Source: Tetrahymena thermophila SB210 (lineage: Eukaryota; Ciliophora; Oligohymenophorea; Hymenostomatida; Tetrahymenidae). From it: DNA of 64,000 nucleotides. The notes beneath the pieces were generated by a model. The model saw only the letters and a list, made by a program, of their open reading frames with translations. It did not search any database and was not told the DNA's origin. The position numbers and the translations under genes are program-made. Numbering within the stretch: position 1 is the first letter of the stretch; each line of letters opens with the position of its first letter. The stretch spans positions 324,616 through 388,615 of the forward strand of contig NW_002476358.1 of assembly GCF_000189635.1 (NCBI RefSeq), read 5' to 3'. Positions 50,422 through 63,300 of the stretch are shown here, one piece after another.

Positions 50422-53400
50422 TCAATTACACTTTTTAATTAAAATATTATTTTAAAAATAGCCTAAAACAACAGTATTTTATTATCCTATGTAAAAACTA
50501 CCATAACCATTAAGCTTTCCCATCAAGAATTCTCCATGATAGGAGCAGTTATTTTTGAGTTTTAGAAAACCAACTCCTGAGAAAGTATTATTAAAGTATT
50601 ATCCATCATAGGATACCCAATCATCATCATAGATAAAATTTTATATTCTAATTTATATATTTTATGGAGTTGGTTTTTTTAAGTTATTTTATAAGATGCT
50701 ATTTTATTCAAGTTGAGATCTTAACTCATTTATATTTAATTTTTTGCAGCTAGCTTGTTTTTCTCTATGGGTACTTTATTCACTAGCTTTAAAAACTTGA
50801 AAAGAATCTCCACTAAGTTATTCACTCAACTCCACTTACATAATATCAATCTAGATCTATTATTGATTTATTATACTCTGCTAATCTTCATTTTTATAAA
50901 GGGATATATTTTCTTTTTATTATACTTCATTAAACAGTTACTAGGAATTGGTTTTCATATCATCAACTGACTGTAGAGAAGATTCTGAATATATATTTTG
51001 TGATGAGTTAGACTTAATTTCCTATTCTAAATTATTAATTTATCTCTTTACCTAATTCATATTATATTCTATATTATTTGTATTAGGTTATTAATTTTAA
51101 ACTGTCTTATTATTGCTTTTTATTGTTTGACTATTGATTTATGAAATATCACCTTATTTATCTTTAAAGCCATCTTAATGTGATTAAATTTTAATACTCA
51201 TTTAGTCAATTTGTTTAAAGTTTATACTATTGTTGTATTACTTTGCTTGCTCTTACAAGCTTTGCTAATTCTAGGAATTATTGAGATCTTGTTTCATTCC
51301 TTTTTTAGAAGATCTACTTGTTGATTTGGGAGGAAGATTTCTTCTATTCGACAATACAGGAGACTCTTATAATCCTTTTTATGGTTAATTGCTATGGAAA
51401 TTCTGATTAAAATTATTTTTTTGTATTTCTGCAGATGTGTTAGATTAAAATTATCTTTCTTGGTCTTAAATTTCATAATTATCAGAATACTTTTTATAAA
51501 TTTCATACCCTGCCTAATCTTTGTCAAACTCAGATAATTCATTTTTTTATTAGTCTTACAAAGAATGTTTTTTAGTTGTAGTTTATAATTTAACTGAGAT
51601 ACTATTCAAAGAATTGTTTAGCTAACTTTAGTAGTTGCTTGTATTTTAAAAAGAAGAATTTAAAATATTCCTTTCTTGCATGCTTTAACTTCTATTTATG
51701 GAGCTAGAAGTTAGTGACCTACTTCTCTGTAAACAAGAATCAATTAAATTACTGAGAGTTGAGTACTATTTTTTAATACTCAGTTAGCTTCTAACCCTAT
51801 CGTTCATTTAATTTTCATTTTTATTTATTTAAATTTCTTCTTTTTTTATTCCTTACAACTACTGCTGCTATTATTAAATATTTTGCTCAGATTATAATTA
51901 TTATTATCTTTTTTGTTGATTGACGTTTACTTGAGAATTTTAAACATTAGATCTTTAGTTATTTTAGTTGTTTGAAGTATAATTCTAATTCTAATCAACC
52001 TATCGGTTATTTTATTGTGATTTAGATTTTTCTTAAATAAAAATTCTATTTTCTTTTTCATGTTATCTATTTGAATTTAAAGATTTATCTCTTTGTAATT
52101 AAATAGTAGATTCCTTAAATTGGTTGACATAATCTATAGAATTGTTTAAAGACTAAGATATTTTTTATTGAGAAAGCTTTTTGATCTTATCTTATTTAAC
52201 AAAATTCAATTCGCTATCATTATTTTTATTTTTCTAACTCTTAAAATAATTATAAACTAGCTTGCTTTGATTTGATTACGATTTGCAACTTTAACTTTCA
52301 AATGAGAGGTTTTATGGAGACTCCATTCCATTTTTATTTGAAGGGTTAGATAAATAGAAGTCTATCATTGTACTCGATCTACTTTGCATAGACATATTTC
52401 CTTAGTTTTCTTTATTATCCTACTTTGAAAAATGAGTCCTCTTATTTTTATTATCAATAGCATTAATATTCTATTAAAGCTAGCTCTTTTATTGATATTA
52501 TTCTTTTACCCTCTTCTACCTCTAAATACTGATTCCGATATTTTTTTCTATATTTTCTTTTTCTTGTTTTATGAGAGTCTTTACTTACTAAAGTTACTCC
52601 TTGTATGGTTTGCAAATATCATTTACGATAGGACTAACTTCTAAAGATGGAATGCTTATCCCTATGTTACAAATTTCATCTAAATTTTTGACATTTTAGT
52701 TTCTTTATATTCCTTTACCTTTATTCTTGATTGATAAATTTTATTTGAGAATATTTGAATTTACTAAAATTTGCATATCTTTTTCTTAGTTCCTTTCTTT
52801 AGATGTTTAAGAACTATTAGATTATGTACAAAAAGATAAGCTAGAAGAGTAATTATCTTTATTTTAACCTTCTAAAATTTATAAATTTAATTATTAGTTA
52901 TTTTTGATATTTCTCTGTTATTTGTGAGCTTAAATAAGACTTTTATGAGGTGAGAGAGAGATTTTCATACAAGGAATTTTTTATTCCAAAGTTTGATTTT
53001 AGCTATGATTATCTTGAATTTCCTAATTCTTTTAAGCTATAGATTAATTTATAGATATTTTAGACATTTAGATTTATGGTTCAGAAATATTAGATAGACT
53101 ATTAATATTTCTAACTTAACAAATTTAGTTATATTCAAATTGATTGCTTGAATAGTAATGCTTTAAAGCCTCAAAATGTAATAAGGCCTCGCCCCTTTTT
53201 GAAGGTTCTTTAGATAATAGCAAATTTAAGACAGTTTAAAGTTAATTCTATTTGTTTTAACTTTACGATAATAGAACCAAATCTTAAATTCTACTTTAGA
53301 GTAATTTAAAGTTTATCTAATATATATCTTCAGATTAGTTTTCCTAACAGCTTTGAAGATTTTCAAATTTAAATGAATAAAGATCTTAACTAGATTCTAG

Positions 53401-54301
53401 AATTGCTGCTTCCAAAAAAACCATTCCGATGGCCCAAAAATCACCTTCAGCAGTATAGAATGTTTTCTCTGGAGGCAAATAGCTTTGCTAAAATTATTAA
53501 ACCTTTTCTTTTTAATATACATCTGGATTAGTAACAAACTAATCAGCTATTTTTACAAATCCGTCATCACAAAATACAACAGAAGAAGCATTAAAGTCTC
53601 CATGAATTATATTGTTTTTATGGAGTTCGCAAATTCCAAGTAAAACAGATTCTAAAGTGTTAAGAATTTCTTCTTCTGTCCAAAATAACTAGATACTATT
53701 CACCTTTGACATAATCAATAAACCTTAGTGAATTTAATCTTTACTGTGTAAAACTACTCCATTTTCTTTCATAGATGATAAAATATTTTTTTTGTTACCT
53801 TTTCTAGTCTCCAATTCGCTATCAAAATCTCTAATAAAATTATCAAATACTACTCCAAATTTTTAGTCTGATAAAGGTTTTTTTGTTTGCTGCTTCTCAA
53901 TTAAGAATAAATTTAGTTTGAGTATATTATTGCAATCGATAGCTTTCCGTCGCATAAGCTCAGATTACATTTCTTAAAAGCCTTTATTTTAAGGAATAGC
54001 AAATTCCTATAAAATATTATTTTCAAAATAAATTACTGACATCAAAAAATAATTTTACCTTATAAATAACTCTCTTTCCATTTACAGTATTCTCTAATAA
54101 AAGCTAAGAACTTAATTGCAAAAGAATCTTGTATTAAGATAAAGGATTTTCTTAACTTAAATCCTAGTTAGTTGTAGACTATCTAAAATCAGAAATAACA
54201 TATGAGTTAGCTTATTAATCATCTTAAGTATTCTTTTTTTAAGCTGTCGATTCATTTTATCTAAAGCTATAACTTTTGTTATAATCAATTTTTTCAGTCA
54301 T
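50422..54301 (-). CDS. Kinase-like domain fused to C-terminal MORN repeats
   Basis: Two exons (intron 54007-54058) give 1275 residues from ATG 54299-54301 to TGA 50422-50424. Residues ~90-330 follow a protein-kinase fold: ILNTLESVLLGICELHKNNI, the catalytic-loop position HGDFNASSVVF (H216, D218), the DFG position KIADQF, and GDFWAIGMVFLEAAI. The HRD Asp survives, but the catalytic-loop Lys and Asn are replaced and DFG reads ADQF, so it is probably a pseudokinase. About 800 residues of Gln/Asn/Ser-rich low complexity follow. The last ~80 residues hold MORN-type units: YDGQYFNNTFSGVGFLKL and YHGEFLMGKLNGYGSFYIG. MORN repeats bind lipids or partner proteins and occur in cortical and cytoskeletal proteins, so a membrane- or cortex-linked scaffold is plausible but inferred. 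Confidence 0.82.
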
Positions 54302-55397
54302 TTTCAGTTTTTATTAAACTGTTAAATTTTAGATTTGTTTAGATTTTTTGATTGATTATTGTTACTATCTTGCTTTATATTTTTCTGTTAATTTTCTTAA
54401 TGTTTTTTTTATATTTCATTTGATTTTAAAATCTATCAAGTTAGGCTTATGTAATCAATAATTACTTAATTAATTTTCTTATTTCAAATAACAACAAAAA
54501 TTAATTCAATAATGGTCTTCTTATTCAAAATATTACTTTTTAAGAATCTTAAAATAACACACTAATTTCATAAATCTAGAAAATTTTTATAAGCTAATTA
54601 AGATAATAAAATCTTTAATTTATAAAATAAAATTCAACTTTAAATAAAATAATAATTTAATAAAATTACCTTAATATCTAAAGTTTCAGTGTATTGCCTT
54701 GAAAAAGTCACTACCCTAGGGTACTTTACATAAAAATATAATTTATTTATATAAAAATTTTTAAAAATGTTTGTTTGAAAAATAGTAGCTTTGAAACTAT
54801 CTCTTTATTCATTTATTTAATATCTTAAAAAGTATTTTAATTTTTATTTAATTTTTTGTTATTAAATAAAATTTAGATTATTTTTATTTGATGAAAATAC
54901 TTCAAAATGCTTATATTACTTAGTTATGTAGAATTTGACATTAGAATATAATTATCAATTGGTAAAGCGAAAATTTTATTTTGAGTTTTCTAACATTAGG
55001 TATAGTATATTCTTTATTTAACATTAAAAATATTTTTAAAAGCTATTTTAAAAAAATATTAAAATAATAAAAAAAATGAATTGTTTTTGAAACTTAAGCA
55101 AAATCAAAAATATTTTATTCTTAAAACTAGGATTGTTTTAAAATTTTCCATTTATTAAATGTAATAGAAAAGAATATGAAAAAAATCTGATAGAATTTGC
55201 TTATTAAAGATGTTTTTAGAAATTTCCATCTTAAAAAAAAAAATTTATTGTAAATTTGCGTATTTATATTAAATTGTATTAACAAAATAATATCTGAATT
55301 AATAAATAAATAATTAATTAATTGCTATTAATAAAATATCTTTCTAAGTATTCTCTTTTATAACAAAAGTATAAAAAGTAATAAAATTAAATAGAAA
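54302..55397. other. AT-rich divergent promoter region
   Basis: This is the spacer between the starts of the kinase-like/MORN gene (-) and prohibitin (+). No element can be named; a CCCTAGGG palindrome at about 54714-54721 is the only non-AT landmark. Confidence 0.5.
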
Positions 55398-56710
55398 ATG
55401 GCTCAAAAAGTAGCTTCTGCTGTTTCTTTAGGTGTTGCCGGTGTTGCAGGACTTATCATTGCATAAAGTTGCATTTACACAGGTATTTAATTGGAGTTAT
55501 TACTACTATTACGAATTACTAAAAAATAATAATTGTTTGGTTGAATTGCAAATAAATTACTAAAATAAGATGAATATTTTTTATAAAAGATGAAAAAACT
55601 AACAAATATTATAAAATAAATAGTTGAACCAGGTCATACTGCCTTAAAATTCTCTAGACTTACAGGCTTGAGTGATAAATAATATAACGAAGGATGGCAT
55701 TTAAGAGTTCCTTACTTTGAAAGACCCATCATTTTCAATACTTAAACACGTTATAAAACTTTCCCTGCTAACACTGCTAATGCAGGTATTTTAAAAAATT
55801 TTATAATTTTTAAATTAAAAGAATTTAATTTAATTTTTATGGAATATTAAAAAATGTTTTATAAAAATTAAGATATGTAAAGTGTTAACATTACAGTCAG
55901 AGTTCTTTTTGAACCTATCTAAGATAAACTTTCAGAATTATACAGGTAAATAATTAATGAATATTATTTAAACACAAAAGAACAATTATATACAACGAAA
56001 TTTGTTAAATTATATCCAAATAACATGAAGCTAATATTAAAGATTTTTAAAACGATTTTTATTATACTAAATACTAACTCTATCTATTATAAGTAATAAC
56101 TAAACTAATTAATTAATTAATTATAAATTTTAAAGATATGTTGGATAAGATTATGATAATAAAATTCTTCCTTCTATTATGAATGAAGTTATGAGAGCTG
56201 TTGTAGCCTAATACTCTGCAAGTTAATTGATGAGTTAAAGAGATAAGATTTCATAGAAAATTTAAAAAATTCTTGAAGAAAGAGCTAGAGTTTTCCATAT
56301 TAACATTAAAAATATTGCTATTACTGAACTTTCTTTCTCTAAAGAATATTAAGAAGCCACTGAAGCTAAGAAGATTGCATAATAAGAAGCTGAAAGAGCT
56401 AGATATTATGTAGAAATGGCTAAAGATATTAAGAAATCTATTATTATTAAAGCTCAAGCTTAAACTAAATCTATCGAATTAGTTGGTCAAGCTGCTGCCA
56501 ATGATGCATGTAATAAATATAATTGACTTTTAATTAATTATTTTGTTTGTTAAAAATATTTTTTTTACTAAATTAGCTTATATTGATTTGAAGAGAATTG
56601 AATATGCTAAGGAAATAGCTTCAGTTTTAGCTGATTCTCGTAATCATATTATGTTAAATAGCGATATCTTACAAATGGACGCTTCTCTTAAAACTCCAAA
56701 GAGAAATTGA
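55398..56710 (+). CDS. PHB2: Prohibitin (PHB2-like)
   Basis: Five exons (55398-55482, 55624-55785, 55873-55945, 56136-56509, 56577-56710) add to 275 residues. Prohibitins PHB1 and PHB2 form ring complexes in the inner mitochondrial membrane that stabilise the m-AAA protease and cristae. An N-terminal hydrophobic anchor (VASAVSLGVAGVAGLIIAQS) is followed by the SPFH domain: CIYTVEPGHTALKFSRLTGL, EGWHLRVPYFERPIIFNTQT, MQSVNITVRVLFEP, YDNKILPSIMNEVMRAVVAQ and NIAITELSFSKEYQEATEAK. The C-terminal coiled coil (QQEAERARYYVEMAKDIKKS) ends in YIDLKRIEYAKEIASVLADS. Basic or Gln residues at the anchor and the SFSKEY motif look closer to PHB2 than PHB1, but a tree is needed to be sure. The family call is firm. 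Confidence 0.92.
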
Positions 56711-57325
56711 AAACTAAAAAAATAATCAAAAATTTAAAGTTTAAAATAATTAAATCTATCTAAAATTAATTAGCTTTTTTTTATATAAATTAAATTTATT
56801 TAAAAATTTAATAATATTTGTTTTTTTATGTGTGAGCTTTATAAGTAATTCAATGCTTTTATTGTTTGGTGAGAATTTTTAAATAAAAGAAATTTTAAAA
56901 AAATGTAATTTGTTAAATAATTTAAATAATTGATAATAAAACATTTATTTATTTATTAAAAGTGCTAATTTTAAACAATAATATAAAATATTGAAAAAAC
57001 AAAAATGTATGCCTTTAAATTAATATTATTAACATGTTAGTAATTGCTTTATTGAGTCTACTTTAACAAAGTTATTAATTCTTTTTCAATGGTGAGCGAT
57101 ATACAGCTGTACTAAATAATTATGTTTTGATCAAAAACTACTTTCATTCTTGTTGGCAGAGTATTATTGCAAAACTTCTTAAAAGATTCTATTCTAAAAA
57201 AATAGAAATTAATGCTTGAAGGAAACATTGTTAAAATTAGATTTTGATTTATCAGCACTACTTTTAAATTTGTTAGAATTTAAAAAATAATATTAAAAAG
57301 GAACAAACAAAATCATAAAATAATA
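56711..57325. other. AT-rich spacer before ATG2
   Basis: This is about 600 bases between two plus-strand genes and should hold the ATG2 promoter. No open frame or RNA structure was recognised. Confidence 0.5.
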
Positions 57326-60300
57326 ATGCAATCAGTCAAAGAGAAGATTGGCAAAGTGATGAACTTTTTTAAAAGGTAATTCACAATGCCGATTGAGAAC
57401 TTAATTAAATTTTTATTCGAGCGATTCTTAAAGACCTATGTTAAAAACGAAAGTATTGATTTCAACTAATTTTATAAAGAAGGACTTAAAGATATCTAGC
57501 TTAATGAAAATCTTTTAAACGATTTATTATTTCAAAACTCTCCTTATAAAATAAATAAAGCTATTATAAATAATGTATCTTCATAAATAAATTGGTAAAA
57601 TATTTTAGATAAGAGTGCAATAGTAAAAATTTAAGGTTTAACTATCCATTTATCAGTATAGAACTTTGATAGATAATCCTTTTTGGCTAAGAAATATTAA
57701 CAAGCGCGAGATAATAGTTAATTAGGGGATACAAATGCTATTATAGAGGAACAAGACCTTGAAGATTCTATTAAGCAAAGTGTTAGAGAATCCTTGAATT
57801 CATTTAAAAGCTAAAAATAATCTAGTGAAAATATGTACGAATAAGTAGACGCCTATAAGGTTTTAGTGAAAAAACTTCTTCTTGGTTTGAAGCTTTAAAT
57901 AACTGACTTAAATATTTTTTTAGAAATACCTGAAGTAAATTCTGAAGTGAAGCAAAGAAATACTGGAAAAAACGAAAATAATTTCCTATTGTTTCATTTA
58001 GAATCGTTTTATTTATAGTAGTTTCATGACAAATAAGAATCTAAATCTTTTATCAAGTAGGTTTTATTTTCTAATTTTGAGACTAAAGCTCATGGTTTAT
58101 AGGTCTACTTAACTTAGAAATGTGAAATACCATAAAATGTAATTTTATTTGATTAGAAATATTTATTGAAAAAGAATTTTAAAGAAAAAATATTTTAAAT
58201 GAATCACTATTTTAGTTTAAATTTTATATTTAAATAAATTAAATGAAATAAATCAAGCCAAATAAATTTTAATTAAAATAGAATATTGAATCTAATTAAT
58301 GTATTATGTGCTGCGGTCATGAATATGAATACAATGCTTAACTGAATTAATATATTCCTAAGTAATAACTCAGAATTAGCCTACAGAAGTCAAATATATA
58401 AGCTATTATACCTAAATTAGAAATTATGATTCATACTTAACAGACTTAGTAACTAATAACTTTAATAAAAAGTATTTAGTAATATAAAAACGATGAAAAG
58501 ATAATGGAGTAAGTATACCAAAATTAGTAATTACAAAGTGAGAAAATAACTTAGGCTAATAAAATTTAAGAAACTGTAGCTCCTCCTAGAATGAGAGTTT
58601 ATTCTTTTGACTACTAAGAAATGGCTAACTAAGTTTCTAAAAAATAAAAGAAATTAGAACTTAAAAAAAGAAAAAGTTCTTAAAAACAAATATCAGCTAA
58701 GAGCTCAGATTTAGCAGATATTTAATTGGGATTGAAAGAGCATAATTCGTTTTCTTAACATTCTGATCAATCAGAATCAGAGCATGTTGTTGGAAACGAT
58801 GGCAATAAATTAGATGAACTAGATGATGGCTGGAGTGATATTGATTTAGGTTTAGACGAATAAGAAGAAAAAAAAGAAGATAATCTTATTGGTGATTAAC
58901 ATATAGATGAAAATTTAAAATAAATGTACAGAGATAGTAAAATAGATAGTGAAGAAGATGATACTCAGAGAGATAATGAGGAAAATGATTCAGATGATAA
59001 TTCATCAGAAAATAAAATTATATAAGATTATTTTACTAAATAATTTAAATTAAAATATGAAGAAAAAATTTAAAATAGACTCAATGATTAAAATCCTATT
59101 TCTGATTAAGATATTTCGGGAATTAAATAAGACTACTCAAATGAAGAAGATTCATAAAAGGATTTTTTTGAAACTTTGTAGTTTAACGACAGCTAGTTAA
59201 GTGATATATTGGAATCAATGAGGAAAAACAACTAAGATTAACAAAAAAATAGCTAGATAACAGAGGAATAAAATAATTATGGAGCTAGCAAACAGGTAAA
59301 GTTAGAATCTAGTATTCTTGTAAAAGAAGAAATTAAAAACCTAAATAGTGAGGCTATTTAAGGCATAAAACAAGATTCGAGTCATCACTTTTTATTGTAG
59401 TCTATTCATATTTATTTATTAAAAAGTAGCTAACCTGAAACGTAAAAAAGATAATGGATTTATTCTAGAAAGAGAGGTGGAGATGAGAAAATATAAGAAT
59501 CAGTGAAGTATAATATTTATTTAAAAGAAATAAGCTTATTTCAAATTAACATATCAACACTCAATGTTGTTTAGTACAAAGATGAAGGAAACTCTATGCA
59601 TCTTTATTTTAGAAAAGCAAAAATCTTTGATTTAAATTGGATAAGTGTTAATCTTCAGTAAAATAATTAGAAAATATCGAGGAAAGTAGAATAGAGAAAG
59701 TAGTCTACTGATAGATCACCTTTTAATCATTATTGCATAAAATAAATTTTTAAATTAAAAACTGATTTTTCTAAAAAAGAATCTTCTACTAAAATTTTTA
59801 GAGATGAAGGATATAGTATTAGCAAAAAAATGATAGAAAACAGTTAAAAAATAAGTTAATCTAAAATATGTTTTAATCTCCTCAGTAATACTTAAAAAAA
59901 TTCTGTTCTAATAGAAGTAGCATTAGTCAGTTTCAACGCAGATTACAAAACTCTCATTGATATATGTAATTTATTGTATTATTGAAAGTAATTTAAATAT
60001 AAATTTTATTGAAAAGAATAATTTTTTTCTGATATTAAGCTTGAAGAGAAAAAGTCAGATGAAGAATGCTTGTCTTCTAATTAAATAAAATGTATAGAAA
60101 AATAAATGGTAGAAGTTAATTAAAGCGAGAAACTTAAATGTGAAGATTATATTAAAGATGATGACTAAAAATAACAAGATATTGATTAGATGAAAATGAG
60201 TTAGTCAAAAATATCTATTTAAATCGAGAATATTTCTTTCCTTTATTAAATTCTTGATTATAATTTTCTAAGAGAAACTCAATCTAAAGACAATAAAGAA

Positions 60301-63300
60301 AATAACCAAAATAATTTTTGTTGTTATTGTACTTCAAGATAAAAGAATTAGCGTTTAAATAAGTGCCCCTCCTTGTTTATTGAACTTGATTTACTAAAAA
60401 TTATTCATACAACTAATACCTATTAAATGGGTTCTCTAGATAAATAATTTCCAAATTACAACATTATTAGACAGGAAATTAATTTTAATGAATTATAAAT
60501 AAATATGCCTACTGAAGGTGAATAAATTACGTTTATAAGTATTCAAGGAGATAAAAATCTATCTTGTGACCCCTTCATTTGCATAGAAACTATAAAAAAA
60601 GATTAACAACTAAGAAAAGATGAAAATTTAATAAATAGATTAAATCATTAAGAAAGCTTCAATTCTATCAACTAAGAAACTGAATGTTAAAATAATTATT
60701 TAAGCTAAATCCTTAAAAGTTCTAATTTGCTCTTATTTAGTTCTAACAATTTAAATGAAGACAGAAAATAAAGCGATACAAATTCCTCAATAAATTCAGA
60801 ATTGCTTTTCTTTTAAAAAGATAAGATATATGTTTTGAATGTAGATGAAGATCCTTTACAAAAAAGTAATTCTAAAAATGAAAAAAAGAAATTTCAAAGC
60901 AACTCATTCTAAGAAAACTCAACTCCGATGTGTTCTACAGAGATTTTAATGTCTGTCCCTAATATAAAAATCGATTTAAAAAAACAATTTATAGAAAACC
61001 TTGTTTTCCTCCTGACTTGCATACATAGAGAAACTGTTTTATACAGTGAATAAAAAGAAGAATGTATCTCACTGCTTCATAACTAAAATTAGAAGCTGTA
61101 ATAAGAACAAAACAAATTTATTTTTAATTTGTACTCTAACAATTTTATTTTAACTTATTTCACATCTGAAAAAGATAAAATTATTGTAGAAATTAATTCT
61201 ATCAAATCCAAGTACAATTTATTAGAAAGCTTATTTAAATGCTCTATTTATGATTTGATTGTTCTTGATACATAATAAGCAAAGCCAATCCTTGGATAAC
61301 CTCTAAGATTAGTTGAAAGTACTAAAATTACATCGAAATATAGACAGTAAATTTTTTATGAATTATTTAATTAAATACTTATTTTTATTCTAAAAAAGAT
61401 ACTAAGTGTAAGATTTTATAGTGTATAAATAAGGAGTTTATACTTAGCATCAATAATTCTCTTTAGGCAAGCAGCCAATAAGAGTAAGTATTCAAAGAAT
61501 TTTGTCTACGTCAAATGATGAGGAAAAAATGAATTCCTCATACTACTTTGCTTAGAGAATGATTATGATTCCTAAATCTTATGATAAATTTGAAAAAGTA
61601 TAGCAAAAAGATAAAGAAGATCAAAGTGATTGGATGATTAAATTTATATTTAATGGTAATAGTTAGGAGTATGATTTTAATCTTTTTGGGTGCGTTTTTC
61701 GTTTAACTGACTTTAGTCTTCCATTTTTAGATGAAATTCAATTTTTACTTGAAAACATTGCTGATATGATAAAATAAATAAATAATGAGACTTAAGAAAA
61801 ATACTTAAACGATCAATTAATTGAAAGCTAAAAATTATAGCAAAATAAAAATTCAAAAATTAACTTTAGTTTATAAATTTAAAATTCAGCACTGGACATA
61901 TTTATGTATTACAATTAAAATTATCTTGAAAAAGGTGGACTTTCTAGAATGAGCTTTAGCCATTAAGTAATTGATTTGGAGCTAAAAAAAAATAATTACT
62001 ACTCTAATAGTCGATTGTGTTTATTGATTCCTGATTGTAACTTTTCTATAGAGTAGACCAGTAACAACTATTTTGAAACAAAAACTTAACAACTTGAAAG
62101 CTCAGACAAGTCATAGTAATAAAAAGTGGATTAAAATAAAAATAATGTTGCTATGAATGGTTATTTATAACAGCTCTCTGGTTATTTTTTGTAGTTCGAT
62201 GACCACATAGAAAGATTAAATAGTATTTTGTTATTAGATTATTCTTAAAGTATAGTATTAGCAACTGAAGAGAGTTTACTTAAACAAATGAATTTTAAAT
62301 AAATATTAAATGTACATTCTTTAGGATTAAAAGCTAGCATTTCTAGTTAGAATTCTTCAATTCAAATAGAGAAGAGAGGAGTTCAGATACTTCTATGTAA
62401 AGACACAATTAAGTATCTTATTAATTTTAATCACTTGCTCTAATACAATCTTGATATTCTTGGGGATTCTGCCAACAGAAGAAAAAAAATAGCTGAAACA
62501 TACATATAATCTTAGTAGCAAAATTAATATTAAAATAGCAAATTAAATTTAAAAAGCTTAGATCATCCTCATTACGAAATCATCGAAGATCAGTTGAATT
62601 AATAAATTAACTTAGCAAATTTAAATTCTTAGTAAGACCAGACAAATTTACTTTAAGCAGACAAATTTAAAAAAGAGTAAGTTAACATCAAAGGCAAAAG
62701 AATAAATTTTACAAACAGCAGAAGCGTATTCAGGACACATACAAGACTAATTAATGCGCTTGAAGAAGATGACATGAATATACTTGAAGTAGAAAAAACT
62801 TTCTTCAAGCAAGAAGCAATAGATTAACAAAATAATTTTATATACCAAGAGACAGCTAATGTTAAATTCTCCTTTTAAGTGAATTTAGATGACTTTTAAA
62901 TTAATATTTTTAAAGGTTTAGATTTTAACTATGATGTTACCTGTTCTATAGATAATGTTTACCGTGATCCTCTAAAAAGAAATATGAAATTTACTTAATA
63001 AAATTAAATAAATATACTGAATAGTTGTAGTAATAAATAGATTTCAAATGAAATATAAAACAGCAATATAAAAGAAACTAAGTAATTTAATTCTCTAAAG
63101 GAATCAAAATTATTTTAATTGATTAATAACTATACACCTTAATATACTAAATTTCAATTAAAAAAAGAAGAGTATAGAAACTTATAAAAAGAAAATGCTA
63201 GAGACTATAAAAATAGAATGATTATTCTTCTAAAAGGAGCTTAACTTAAGACTGAGGAATATATTTAAGTTAATTTATCTCAATAGAATAGTGAAAGTTA

